DNA of 64,000 nucleotides from Epiperipatus broadwayi (Eukaryota; Onychophora; Udeonychophora; Euonychophora; Peripatidae). This document shows positions 37,320 through 47,594 of this stretch, piece by piece. Positions within the stretch are counted from its first letter, which is position 1; the number at the start of each line of letters is the position of its first letter. The notes beneath the pieces were generated by a model. It was not told the DNA's origin and ran no database searches. It worked only from the letters and a program-made list of their open reading frames with translations. The stretch is taken from positions 13,573,254-13,637,253 of the forward strand of contig JAQFVV010006197.1 of the NCBI GenBank assembly GCA_028023455.1, read 5' to 3'. Both the position numbers and the translations under genes were made by a program.

Positions 37320-40300
37320 AAGATTACTGTATAAAAAAAAAAATTGAGAATGAGGCACAGCTTAAGGGTAGATTTAACTTTTTTTTTAAAAAAATAAAAT
37401 GTGTTACAAATATTAAAATAATGTGGTTTTTTTTTTTAAAATTTTGTCAGATGCAATAATTTAGCAATCTGAATTTAAAAGTTGTTGATTTATACAATTT
37501 TATTTATCATTGAAAATAAAGTTTTACTACAGAGGCATACATTTTTTTTTTTGTAAATTATTCTATGAAAGTTGCAAATTTTATACACCCCTTAAGACTA
37601 AATTTAATTTCCCTATTGTTAAATTTTGATCATGTGTTTTTTTTTTTAAATTTGGGCTGATATCTTAGCTTAATCATATGGCATTAGAAGCTGCCATTGC
37701 ATAAAATTTATGTTTTATTTGTTATTGAAAATATACTTTTAACCTTTAATCAAAATCATTATAGAAAATTGAGAATGTAACACATTTTAAAAGAAAGTTT
37801 AATTTGTTTATGAAAATGTATTCATTATCCATATATTTTTTTAATTTGGAAAATGTAATAATTTAGTAATATATTATAAATTACCACTATATAAAATTTA
37901 TTTGATTTATGTATTATTGAAAATAAACTTTTAGCATAGCATCACAATTTTTTGCCTCTAAATTATGCAGACAATTGGGAATTATATGTAACTTAGGAAT
38001 TAATTTTATCCTTTAATAAAAAAAATATATTGCAGATTGAAAACTGACCACTTGTTTTTTCTAATGTCAGCTAAAGAAGTATTGATTTGGCATTAGAAAC
38101 TACTATATTTTTCATTAAATTTTCTAAATAAATGAAAACAATTTTTTTAATACAGAATTGTAAATGTTTTGTTTTATATATAATATATCATTGAAAATAT
38201 ATATGTATTAAGTGTATTTATAACATTCAGTTTTTTAATCTGATTTTTTTAACAATTCAATTTTTTTTCATTAATAAGTGCACTGTGATACAGCTGACTG
38301 AAAACTGTGGAAAATAGAAAAATTCAAATTCATATAGTTCAGATTAATGGTAGTGTATCTGAAGAACTGAAGTCTTGAATTTCTGCTAGAAAAGTTATAG
38401 GTATGAATGTAAATGATTTATTGTTAATAAAAAATAATTAATTGTGAACTTGAACATAGTTTCATAGAAAAGAGAAATGATTTATATTATAAAAATTCTC
38501 AAGAACATTATAAAGAGATACAAAATTGATTGTATTTATTGAGACTATATGTTTGAGGATAAAATATCATTGAGAGATATAATTGGTTAAGGTTAAGTCT
38601 TTTAGAAAAAAAAAATTACATTAAAAGATTAAAAGATACCATCACAATATCAGATAACTCAATTAAAGGACTAGTTTTAACATTTATAGTTTATTGATTG
38701 ATTTGTATAATTGTCGCAAAACATGTTTTTTTTTTAAGTTAGAATTGCCCTACTAATTTTAGAATTGCTATACACTATATGGTTAGAAATAAAAATTAAT
38801 AACAATGAATTAAAAATAACTTAACCAGTGGGGTAGTTTTAAACAATGAAAATGTAGAATCCCCCCCCCCCCCAATCTTGCATTTTGAAAAAAGCACCTT
38901 ATGCTCAGATGCAGTATTAGAAAACATTATTATATGTGCTTACTCATCTTTTTATTGCATTTTATGTTCTTCTTTACTTATTTTATGATTTTGCTATTAA
39001 TTTTCATATTCATTTCTCACAGGATAAATGATTTATTATTTTTAAAAAATACATTGTGTGATACTGAATGTATATTTTGAAGTACTTGTTTCTCTAATTA
39101 TATATATACATATACATTATCTTGTACAATTAAATGATGTTAATATTTTGTAAAACAAATTTTGTTTGTAAGATAGTCTTATTTGAGGTTGCAAAGAACC
39201 TTTAGCACAAATTCATCCATAAATAATCAGTCTAATAATTTACAATTATTTTGAAATTTAATATTATTTGAAATTATTTAAAATACTCTTGGAATATATG
39301 AATTAGTCTCCCATGTCTAAAGTAAAGAATTCATATCAGGATAGAGTTTGAAATTTTCTCAAGTAGGTGATATTTTTTCCAAAATAAGCTTAAGAGTTTT
39401 TTTTTTTTAGTAATTTGCTCAAAACCAATCTCTAAGATTGATTAATAATTAAATACTTAGCTTCTCTTAACTTATGAGGGAGTTGTTAATCAGAATTGGC
39501 AAGATGAATATTAATGATTTGACAAAAAAAAGGGGCTGAAATAGGCTGTTAATCAGGAAGGTATCATGCAATTTAAAAACTTTATAATTACATTATAAAT
39601 TTCTATAATTTAACTTTGAATTGTTAAAATTGCAAATTTTTCTCTTTTCTCTAATTTTTTTATTCTATGTACAGCTATCTAGATTTTTCTAAAACATTTT
39701 TAGACTAGAAATGTTTTGCTTTAGTTTCTTTATAATCATTAAATGCAAAATAACTGTCTTTTTTTTTTTGTGAGCAATATTATTGTTTTAGTTTTTGATG
39801 TTATTTGAGAATGTAAGTTTATTTTTTTAAAATTAAACTTTGTTTTGCCATTATTATTATTATGTATTTATTCTTTCCCATTTTCAATAGAGTATATATG
39901 GCTGTTAACTTGGCTATTTTATTTTTTCCGTAAATGTTTATCTTACCATTTCTCACATATAAATTAAATTTCATTTGTTTTTGTTAAAATGTGCTTCTCT
40001 AAATTATTTTTGGGATTTTTTTACAGAACTTATAGGAGCTGGATAAAGGATTTTAGAACTGTTTTTGATATGATGAAGTAAACAAATAAGAATTTATATC
40101 AGCAGAGCATTTTTTCTTTTAAAAATGAAACCTTGAGGAAATTGTAAGGAATATCTGAGAGGAAATGAAAAGAAATGTGTGAACTGTCCAAACTTAAAAA
40201 GATGGTGGCCAAAATTTCTTAATGTTATACTACAAATATACCATTCCTTATCTGATTACTGAAGTTTATCAATGCTAGATTAGGCTTTGGAGGATGATTA

Positions 40301-41385
40301 CCATAAACTCATTATTTGCAGTATGTGATTTAGAACATTGATTGATTAGTATATTCATAAGTTAAAAGATCCCTCAGTTTCAGCTTAATATGTTACTTCT
40401 AAATGCATGATACTCCAAATGATGAACTATTCGATTATTTTTGCCAGAAGTGTTTAATATTTGAAGATCCACATTTTCAAGAATGAGGACTTCTGGAGAC
40501 AATAGCAATCGTAAATTAATGCTTACTTTAAGGAATTGGCAGGCATTATAAAAGACTATAATAAAAAAACATTGCAAAATAAATCACTGGGTCAATACAC
40601 ACGTAAATGTGGTTTGTTTAATCATTTTGGGAATTAAAGTCATTTGATGATTCAAACATTATTCCACAAAATGTGCAGGTAAATATTAGCTTGAAAACAT
40701 AAAGATGATATACATTTCTAATGGCATAAAACACCAATTTAAATATGATTGAACCTCTGTGAGCCATTTTTAAACGGTGAGAGATTCTTTAGAGAACTTG
40801 TAACTTTTCTCCAGGAAGAACATTTTAATTCTTATAGAAACTGTTCACGGATTATATTATTCTGCAGTCTGTAGAACGAAAGATGTTTTTAATGCAAATG
40901 CTGGATTTTTATTAAATCGATAAAGATATCGCAGGTGTTGCCGTTATTTTGACAATCGTCAATAACTCCATGACGATTTTTTGCTATTTTACCGATTGCT
41001 TTTAAAAACTAATAAATTTGTTAGATATTTGCACATTTTCATTAATTAAATGACAATAGTGATCTAACTAACCTTTTTAAAAATAATCATCTCTTGTATT
41101 TCATTTCTAACTAAACGTTGATTTGCCATTCATTTTTGAAATGTAAATTAATAATAATCTTTAAAAAAAAAATTTTTTTTTTCTTGTAAAATAAAAAAGG
41201 AATTGATATTTAATAAATATCAAAAGAAAAAACTTGTAATTAAATAAAAAGTTCATATCACTTACAATTTTTATCTGATTAATCAAATACAAATATGATA
41301 TTTACAAATTTAAATTTTTAAAATTATTCTTATTTTTTTACATATGTAAAATAGAAATAATGAATGTTTATTTTATGTAAAAGTT
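37320..41385. other. AT-rich non-coding DNA
   Basis: No coding remnant or repeat family was recognised over this long interval. A 13-base C run lies at 38861-38873. Open frames (for instance 40380-40577 minus) are short, hydrophobic and without family motifs. Confidence 0.5.
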
Positions 41386-41390
41386 ACTAC

Positions 41391-41642
41391 ATGCGGAATT
41401 CGAACTCAAACTTTCACATGACCCACAACTCTCAGTGCCATCTTATATTTCTGATCCACCTGATCACACACATGTTGAAAAGATAAATAATCACTAATGT
41501 ATTTCATGCTAAACTAGCACTCATCAGCACTTATATCGGTGATTATTTATCTTTTAACATGTGTGTGATCAGATGGGTCAACAATATAAGATGGCACTGA
41601 GAGTTTGTGGGTTGTGTGAAAGTCTGAGTTCGAATCCCGCAT
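41391..41642. repeat. Fold-back repeat with hammerhead-like loop
   Basis: Arms of about 110 bases (41391-41501 and about 41530-41642) are close inverted copies: ATGCGGAATTCGAACTCAAA against the inverted ATGCGGGATTCGAACTCAGA, and CTCAGTGCCATCTTATAT exactly in both. The outer ends contain GAGTTCGAATCCCGC, which resembles a Pol III box B or tRNA T-arm. The loop and inner ends on the minus strand contain a hammerhead-like core. As RNA, the whole unit would fold into one long stem with the core at its tip. Confidence 0.9.
41488..41541 (-). ncRNA. Hammerhead ribozyme-like core
   Basis: Minus strand, in order: CTGATGA (41527-41521), stem GTGCT (41520-41516), loop AGTTT, stem AGCAT (41510-41506), GAAA (41505-41502), then TACATTAGTGATTATT. 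Both invariant boxes of the hammerhead and a five-pair helix II are present. Helix III would be very short, as reported for hammerheads of Penelope-like elements and metazoan retrozymes, and the cleavage-site triplet cannot be fixed by eye. The upstream strand comes from the opposite arm of the fold-back, so helix I here may not be the ancestral one. Confidence 0.55.
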
Positions 41643-42299
41643 ATATTACATATATAAATGCAGGTGTTAAGCCTGTCAATGTATAAAAGTTACTGTAAAC
41701 TAAAAAAGATTTTAGAATTCAATTTAAAATTTTTTAAATTATTAAAATTGTGGCTGATAAATTTTAATAATACTATCCATCCTCTTTTGATAAGAGGTTT
41801 TCATCTCCAAGAGTTTTTTTTTTTTTTTGCAAAAACACTAAGCAGTAAGAAATAATTAAGTTACATTAATTTATTTTCATCTAACCTTTAAGATATATAT
41901 ATATAGTTTTAAAATTAAAGATTATTGTAAGAATCATAGAATGTTAGTATTGTCGAATAAGATAATAAATTTATTTTTATATATGATGAAAATTAAAAAG
42001 GATTAGATAGCATAGATTCTTTGAAACAAGGCAAATGGATAAATTGCAATGAGAAAAAAATAAAAAGTGTATATCTTGGTATAGAAATTGTTTTGCATTC
42101 AAGAACAAAAGGCAGTTTTAAAAAATATCACTATTATAAATAATAAATTGTAATGTTCAATTATATTGTCTATACTAAACTTAATGTAATTAGAAGGGAC
42201 TTGAACTTAGAATTTCAAGATCCTTACAGCTATGCACTCTATTTTATACAAGTGATACACATGACCACCTACATGTGAAAAAGGTAAATGATGTTCAAT

Positions 42300-42335
42300 A
42301 TACGTATTTCATGCTGAACCAGCATGTCTCGCACA
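42300..42335 (-). ncRNA. Decayed hammerhead-like motif, left arm
   Basis: Minus strand: stem ATGCT (42325-42321), loop GGTTC, stem AGCAT (42315-42311), GAAA (42310-42307), TACGTATATTGA. The second box and helix II are intact, but the first box CTGATGA is replaced by a GCGAGAC-like sequence, so self-cleavage is unlikely. The helix II closing pair is A-T here, G-C in the right arm. Confidence 0.45.
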
Positions 42336-42701
42336 TATATACAATCAGTGCTCAGTTTATATTAAGATAGCAAAACTTCAAACTTTAACGGAAAAAGCTT
42401 CAATCTTTTCTATCCTCCAACTCTTCAGTCATCTATATCATTTAAAAGGACATATTAAGATCCTATATATGAGGGATCGAAATGACTTAAAGTCAACATG
42501 GGTATGACAATAAATAATATTGACATTAACAAGGACTTTGAGTATTAGATCATCAGATTTTCAATGATATGAATGGCTGCAGAGTTGGAGGATGGAGAAG
42601 ATTGAAACCTGTCCATTAAAGTTTAAATATTTGCTATCTTAATATAAACTGAACACTGATTGTGTGTGTGTATATATATATATATGATATGGTGATCTGG
42701 G

Positions 42702-42745
42702 CCAACTGATGAGTGCTGGTTTAGCACAAAATACATATATTGATC
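42702..42745 (+). ncRNA. Hammerhead ribozyme-like motif, right arm
   Basis: Plus strand: CCAA then CTGATGA (42706-42712), stem GTGCT (42713-42717), loop GGTTT, stem AGCAC (42723-42727), AAAA (42728-42731), TACATATATTGATCA. The first box and a fully paired helix II are intact; the second box has A in place of the essential G (expected GAAA), which should disable cleavage. The CCAA before the core can pair with TTG after the ATATA, as expected for helix I of a type I hammerhead. Confidence 0.5.
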
Positions 42746-42939
42746 ATTTATTTTTTTCATGTGTATCAGCTGTATAAGATAGATTGCATTGCTGTAGGGA
42801 GCTTGAAAGTCTGAGTTCAAATCCCTTCTAATTAAATAATAAATTGCTAATAGATAAACTTAAATCAATTCCAAGAAATTTAATAATTATTCAAGTATAC
42901 ATACTCACTACTAACCATGAAATCAGAAGTGTGTATAAT

Positions 42940-43045
42940 GATGATAGGAAATCAAAATGGCATAGTGGAACAGGAAAGCACTGATAAAATAGTAGGAAAT
43001 TATAGGTTAAGGAATGAGAAATAGTAAGAAGTGAAATATTGATTT
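42940..43045 (+). pseudogene. Possible LINE endonuclease fragment
   Basis: The translation IMMIGNQNGIVEQES...IVGNYRLRNEK resembles the segment around the catalytic Asp/Asn of RTE-type endonucleases (usual form: GDxNAxVG...VGxxGLGxRNExG). The fragment is short and its key Asp is absent, so the call is weak. It lies between the fold-back and the Penelope-like element. Confidence 0.3.
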
Positions 43046-43269
43046 AAGTTTTTAATAGAAAGAAATAGCAAGATTGTAAGGAATAGATGATTCAAAAATC
43101 CCAAAAGAAGGATTTATCCATGGAAAAATACAGAATGATAAAAATAAATTTTAATTAGATAATGTTTTGGTATAGAGTAATTTTTTAAACTATATTAAAA
43201 GTGCTTGAATATCTTGGAAATAGTTATTATAATTTAGTAGTAATGAATTGAAATTATGAGCAGATTATT

Positions 43270-44345
43270 ATTCCTAGATATATGGACTGTGAATTAGTGC
43301 TGTATGCTAGATATGTTGATGACATTTTTGTGGCTGCACCGGAGAAAACCATAGAGGACATCAAAACAGACCGTACAACAGCATCAGGTCTGAACATAAA
43401 CGCAAATCAAGATGGAAGTCCCTAACATCATTAAATATTTAGACCTTCAATTGATGATTGAAGCTAATCACTTCTGCTACAGAATGAACTATCAGAGGTC
43501 ACATACACCACTTATCAAACACACCACATATATATAAAATGGCTGTCCTCAAATCGTTCTTATATAGAAACAACAGTTTGTGCAGCTTCGAAGCTGACAA
43601 AAGAAACAATATTGAAACGTATAGAAATGAGCTTATCAATGCAAATTATAATAAAAGAGCAATTGACAATGTTATTAGGAAATTTAAAAGAGGGCCTATT
43701 CATCAGCTGAAACAGAATAAACCCTGTATCTTGCTTCCATACGTTAAAAATGTTTATAAAGACTTGCTCACAATCTTTTGCTTCGATTTTAGTGTGTGGA
43801 AAAAATCACCTCCTATTCTTAACAGGAGTATAAACAATACCAAAGACTATATTCTCCCAGTGCATGCACAGCAAGCAATCTATAAGATTGTGTGTAGCAA
43901 TAACAATTGCCCAGCTGCATATTATGAGGAAACGAGGGCATCTGTTCAAACAAGATTGGCCCAGCATGTATATGTGTATAATAAGGTCTTAGTGGACCCT
44001 TCTCACCCCTCTATTTTTGTACAGCACTCATTGGCTGTGGGCCATCAGTGCAGGCCAGATAGGCCGAGCATGTTGTGTAGAGAGCAGCATGAACTGCGTA
44101 GGAAGGTGAAGGAGGCATGTTACATCATATCAGATGAACACACGATGAATAAAAGAGAATCATTTTAATCCATATCGAAGAAATGGCAAGTTTAAACATT
44201 CTTATCCTGATTAGCATATTTTGCCTGTTTTGCATATTTGCAACTCGTAGAAAATGAAGAGATTTTTTGTACTTCTTGAAAATGAAGGTTATACCTTCGA
44301 AAACGTTAGAAGAATCAACAAAGTTTATCATTCAGTGATTGGGTT
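43270..44345 (+). pseudogene. Penelope-like element: RT catalytic region to GIY-YIG-like C-terminus
   Basis: LYARYVDDIFVAAPEKTIED (from about 43288) contains the Penelope RT catalytic box YVDDIF. After frame changes (TASGLNINANQ, then YLDLQLMIEANHFCYRMN) the open frame 43539-44168 (209 codons) gives the linker SFEADKRNNIETYRNELINA, KPCILLPYVKN, a Cys pair in YKIVCSNNNCPAAYYEET, RASVQTRLAQH and REQHELRRKVKEAC. The YKIVC...YYEET...R region corresponds to the GIY-YIG endonuclease (normally YxIxC...YIGET...R) with the second motif altered. The N-terminal RT is missing. The start codon of the open frame is not a true initiator. Non-functional, but younger than the copy at 3.2-4.56 kb. Confidence 0.87.
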
Positions 44346-44349
44346 TTAT

Positions 44350-44790
44350 TTGATTTATATATAGTTTTGCTTTTTGAATTATATGTGTGCGTATTTCTAA
44401 TATTAATGCAAATATTAAAAGTTTTAAAGAATAAGAACAACTAAGAATAAAGAAAGAATTCATTGATAAAATCGAAGAAAATATTATGAGAGATCTTATA
44501 GATTTGTTTAGTAAGAAAATAAAGATAAGTAGTAGTAGGCTGATTGATATGAATGTTGAGAGTGAGAATACAGAAATGCAACTGTATTTGTTGTTTTGTT
44601 AAACTCTAGTTATTTTATATGTCAAAATATTCAATGACTTCTTCTGCTAACATTTTGTGTGTATGTTTTTAATTTCAGTACTTCCTAATATCAATAAATC
44701 TCTCCATGAGGGATTTGATCTTTGACTACTAACAGGTGATGCTAAATAGTTTAATCTAATTACCTTAATTGAATGGAATCATCATCCTAG
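44350..44790. other. AT-rich non-coding DNA
   Basis: No gene recognised; it separates the Penelope-like element from the hAT relic. Confidence 0.45.
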
Positions 44791-44792
44791 AT

Positions 44793-47100
44793 CAGTGGTA
44801 TTTAATCCATTGATCACATATCATGGATCAGCAGGTTAATTGCAGAGTGATTTTTGCTCAATCTCTGTTAAATCCTTTTTACTTACAGATTTAATTAAAA
44901 CTGAAAACACAATATTTTATTTTTTATTATGTTGTATTATTTTAATTTTCTTTAAGTGTATTGCTATTGTTTGTTTATTTTTTGTTAAAATTGTCAAATT
45001 AGTAATTTTTTTATAAGTCTAGGTAAATGAATTAATTTGGATTGGTGGAAATCAAACTGCAAGCTAAATGAATGCAGTTATAAGCAAAGCACATTGTATG
45101 CATTTTATTTATAATATTGTTCTTCTTAACTACATATACTTCTCATTACCCATTATTAGAATTTCAGTTGAGTTTCAGTTGCTCTAAATTCATAATTGGA
45201 TTTACCATTATTTTGTTCATTAATTGATAAGTTATAAGCATTTTTTATTTTAATAAAATATTACAATTTTTTTTTTTTTTTCAATTTGAGGATAATCATA
45301 AGTGTATCAAAGAAATTGAAGATATATCACTTTTACAAGGAATGGGAAATGGATTTACAATAATAAATGAAAAATGAAGTTGTTTAATTTGTAATTCATC
45401 TGTAGCAATTCCAAAAAAAAAAAAAAAGGTAATATTGAGAGACATTTTCGATCACTACGTAAATCAAAAATTATAAATTTAAAGGAAAACATTCTGAACA
45501 ACAAATATGATTTTAAATGTAATAAATAAATCAATATCAGCCATTATTGCATCTTTGAAAGTATGTTGTTTATTGCTAAAGGCGAAAAAAAAAACCTTTT
45601 ACTGATGGGGAGTTAATAAAAGAAACATTTTTTGCAGCAGCAGCAACAGCAGCAGATTCATTATTTTTTTATTTTAAAAATAAAAATGAAATCATTTCGA
45701 CTATTAAAGATTCACAACTTTCCAGAACAATTGTTATGAGAACAGTTACAATTTTAAATGCCGATCTGAATACTCAGTTAATGCCAGACAATCCCCAGTG
45801 TGTTGTATTTTCATTACAAATTGATGAATAAAATGACTTCACTCATACTGTTCGGTTAATGGCAGTTATTCACATGGTATTTCAAGACTATTCAGTAAAG
45901 AAGAACTTTGGGAAATTATACCATTATTGGGAAGGACTAGAGAGAAGACATTTTTTCAGCATTTGATGAATTTGTGAAACAACCCAAATTTCCATTTTTT
46001 AAACTTGTGTTTATTACTACTGATGGTGCTCGTGCAATGATAAGTAATCAATTGGACTTCATTTTATTATGTAAAAACAATGATAGATATCCAGTTTTTT
46101 AATATACCACTGTATTATCCACCAACAATCTGGTAGTAAAAGATAAAATGCAAAAAATGTTTTGGGTATTACATTTAAAATTGGAAATTCTGTTTGAGGA
46201 AAAACCTTGCAACAAAGGTTATTTTAATTATAAGCAGATGATGATAGAGGACTTCTGTTGTACAATAATGTTATCTGTCTTAGCAGAAGTAAATTTTTAG
46301 AAAGATTTCTTGTAGTAGTTAATGATATAAAAATTTTTCTTAATGAAAAAGGAGATATTTATCCATAATTGAGTGATAAAAAATGGTTGTTACACGTATA
46401 TCATTTTTAGTAGATTTCTGTACAAAATTAAGCAATTTAAATTTAGTTACAAAATAGAACTAAAAATTTAATTGAGTTGTTAAGTTCAATAAAAATTTGC
46501 AACAATATTTACTTTTTTTTTTCCCATGAGCACTTTATTACTTTTACTTTTATTAAAGAAAAATATAAATGATTACAAATTTAGATATCTCCCATATTTA
46601 TTAATTTTTTTTTGAACAAAATCAATAAATGCATTATTGTGATTTAAAAGAATTTAATCGTGAAATAGAATTAGTTGAGGAAGAAATAAATTCATGATTT
46701 AAAGATTTTAATAAAACTGAAATGATTGTATCATCAATAATCCATTTCAAGAAATCTCGATCAACATAGAAATTCAAAATAAAATTAGTGGGCTGTTTGA
46801 TATAAACCAAACTGAAGTAGAACTTGAGATAATAAACATTAAGAATATTTTATATTTAAAATCAATAAACAATGAATTTATTTGGAAGTATACACATGAA
46901 AAATTTCAAATATTATCTGGTATTATGTGAAAAATACTGTTGTGTTTTGGATCGACATCTGCTTTTTCAAATATGAACATCATAAAAAATCAACTAAGAA
47001 ACCAAATTACAAATGATCCATTTGAATGATTGGCTGTTATTGGTCACTTCTTAATATCAACTTGACTATCAAAATATTGTGAAGCCCAAATAATGCCAAA
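44793..47100 (+). pseudogene. Decayed hAT transposase (ZBED5/SCAND3-like)
   Basis: The left end CAGTGGTATTTAATCCATTG at 44793 resembles hAT/Charlie termini. Coding remains in order: a BED zinc-finger segment CNSSVAIPKK...NIERHF (45385-45450); DNPQCVVFSLQIDE near 45788-45830; VKQPKFPFFKLVFITTDGAR near 45975-46034, the conserved TDGA block of the hAT core; a segment near 46260-46330; and the C-terminal dimerisation region FSNMNIIKNQLRNQITND near 46965-47010, normally FSxMNxIKxxxRNxLT. Stops and frame changes abound. A right terminal repeat and target duplication were not found. Confidence 0.78.
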
Positions 47101-47276
47101 TTTCATATTAACTTTTTTTTTTTAAAAATCAACCAGCATTTCCTGTAACTTGTGAATTTGAAGTCAATCTGTTTGTTTTCCTAACTTTGGTTTTCTAAAA
47201 TAGAGAAATAAATATTTTATCCCAATATATTTGTTTAATGTGTTATATTAAAATAATTAAAAGTGATAAATAAATT

Positions 47277-47590
47277 TTTAAAATTAAAAATAATCAATTT
47301 AAAACAAAATTGAAATAGACAAGTCACTATAATTAAAAACAAACAAACATCAACCCATCTTTCATTCCTTAATGAAACCTTTTCAAGATGATTCTTTTTA
47401 CACAATCACATGACCAATTAATTGCCTTACAGTAATTCCCCCCAATTGCCATGTGATTATGTAAAAAGAAACATCTTGAAAAGGCTCCAATAAGGAATGA
47501 AAACCGGATTGTTGCATTAAATAATTTTTTATTTATAGTGAGTTGTCTATTTCAGTTTTGTTTTAAATTGATTATTTTTAATTTTTTATA
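47277..47590. repeat. Large fold-back (hairpin) repeat
   Basis: Arms of about 140 bases: AATTAAAAATAATCAATTTA at 47282 is mirrored by TAAATTGATTATTTTTAATT ending near 47584. Inner matches include CTTTTCAAGATG(A/T)TTCTTTT and AATCACATG. The loop (about 47420-47445) holds a run of six Cs before AATTGCCATGTGATTA. The ends of the arms are AT-rich. No coding capacity; probably a hairpin MITE. Confidence 0.88.
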
Positions 47591-47594
47591 TAGA

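Larger units (their letters stand above)
42190..42835. repeat. Large fold-back of the hammerhead-bearing repeat
   Basis: Arms of about 260 bases: left 42190-42450, right 42560-42835 in inverted sense. Matches include AATTAGAAGGGA(C/T)TTGAACT at the ends, CAGTTTATATTAAGATAGCA, and CCTCCAACTCT(T/G)CAG near the loop. Arms differ by substitutions and small gaps, so the inverted arrangement is not recent. The spacer is about 110 bases. The right arm has the solitary relative at 11225-11500. The outer ends carry GAGTTCAAATCCC, resembling a box B. Confidence 0.88.

Noticed and set aside
37196-37459. 87-codon plus-strand protein
   Set aside because: Its first part is translated SINE sequence and the rest is Lys/Phe-rich translation of A and T tracts.
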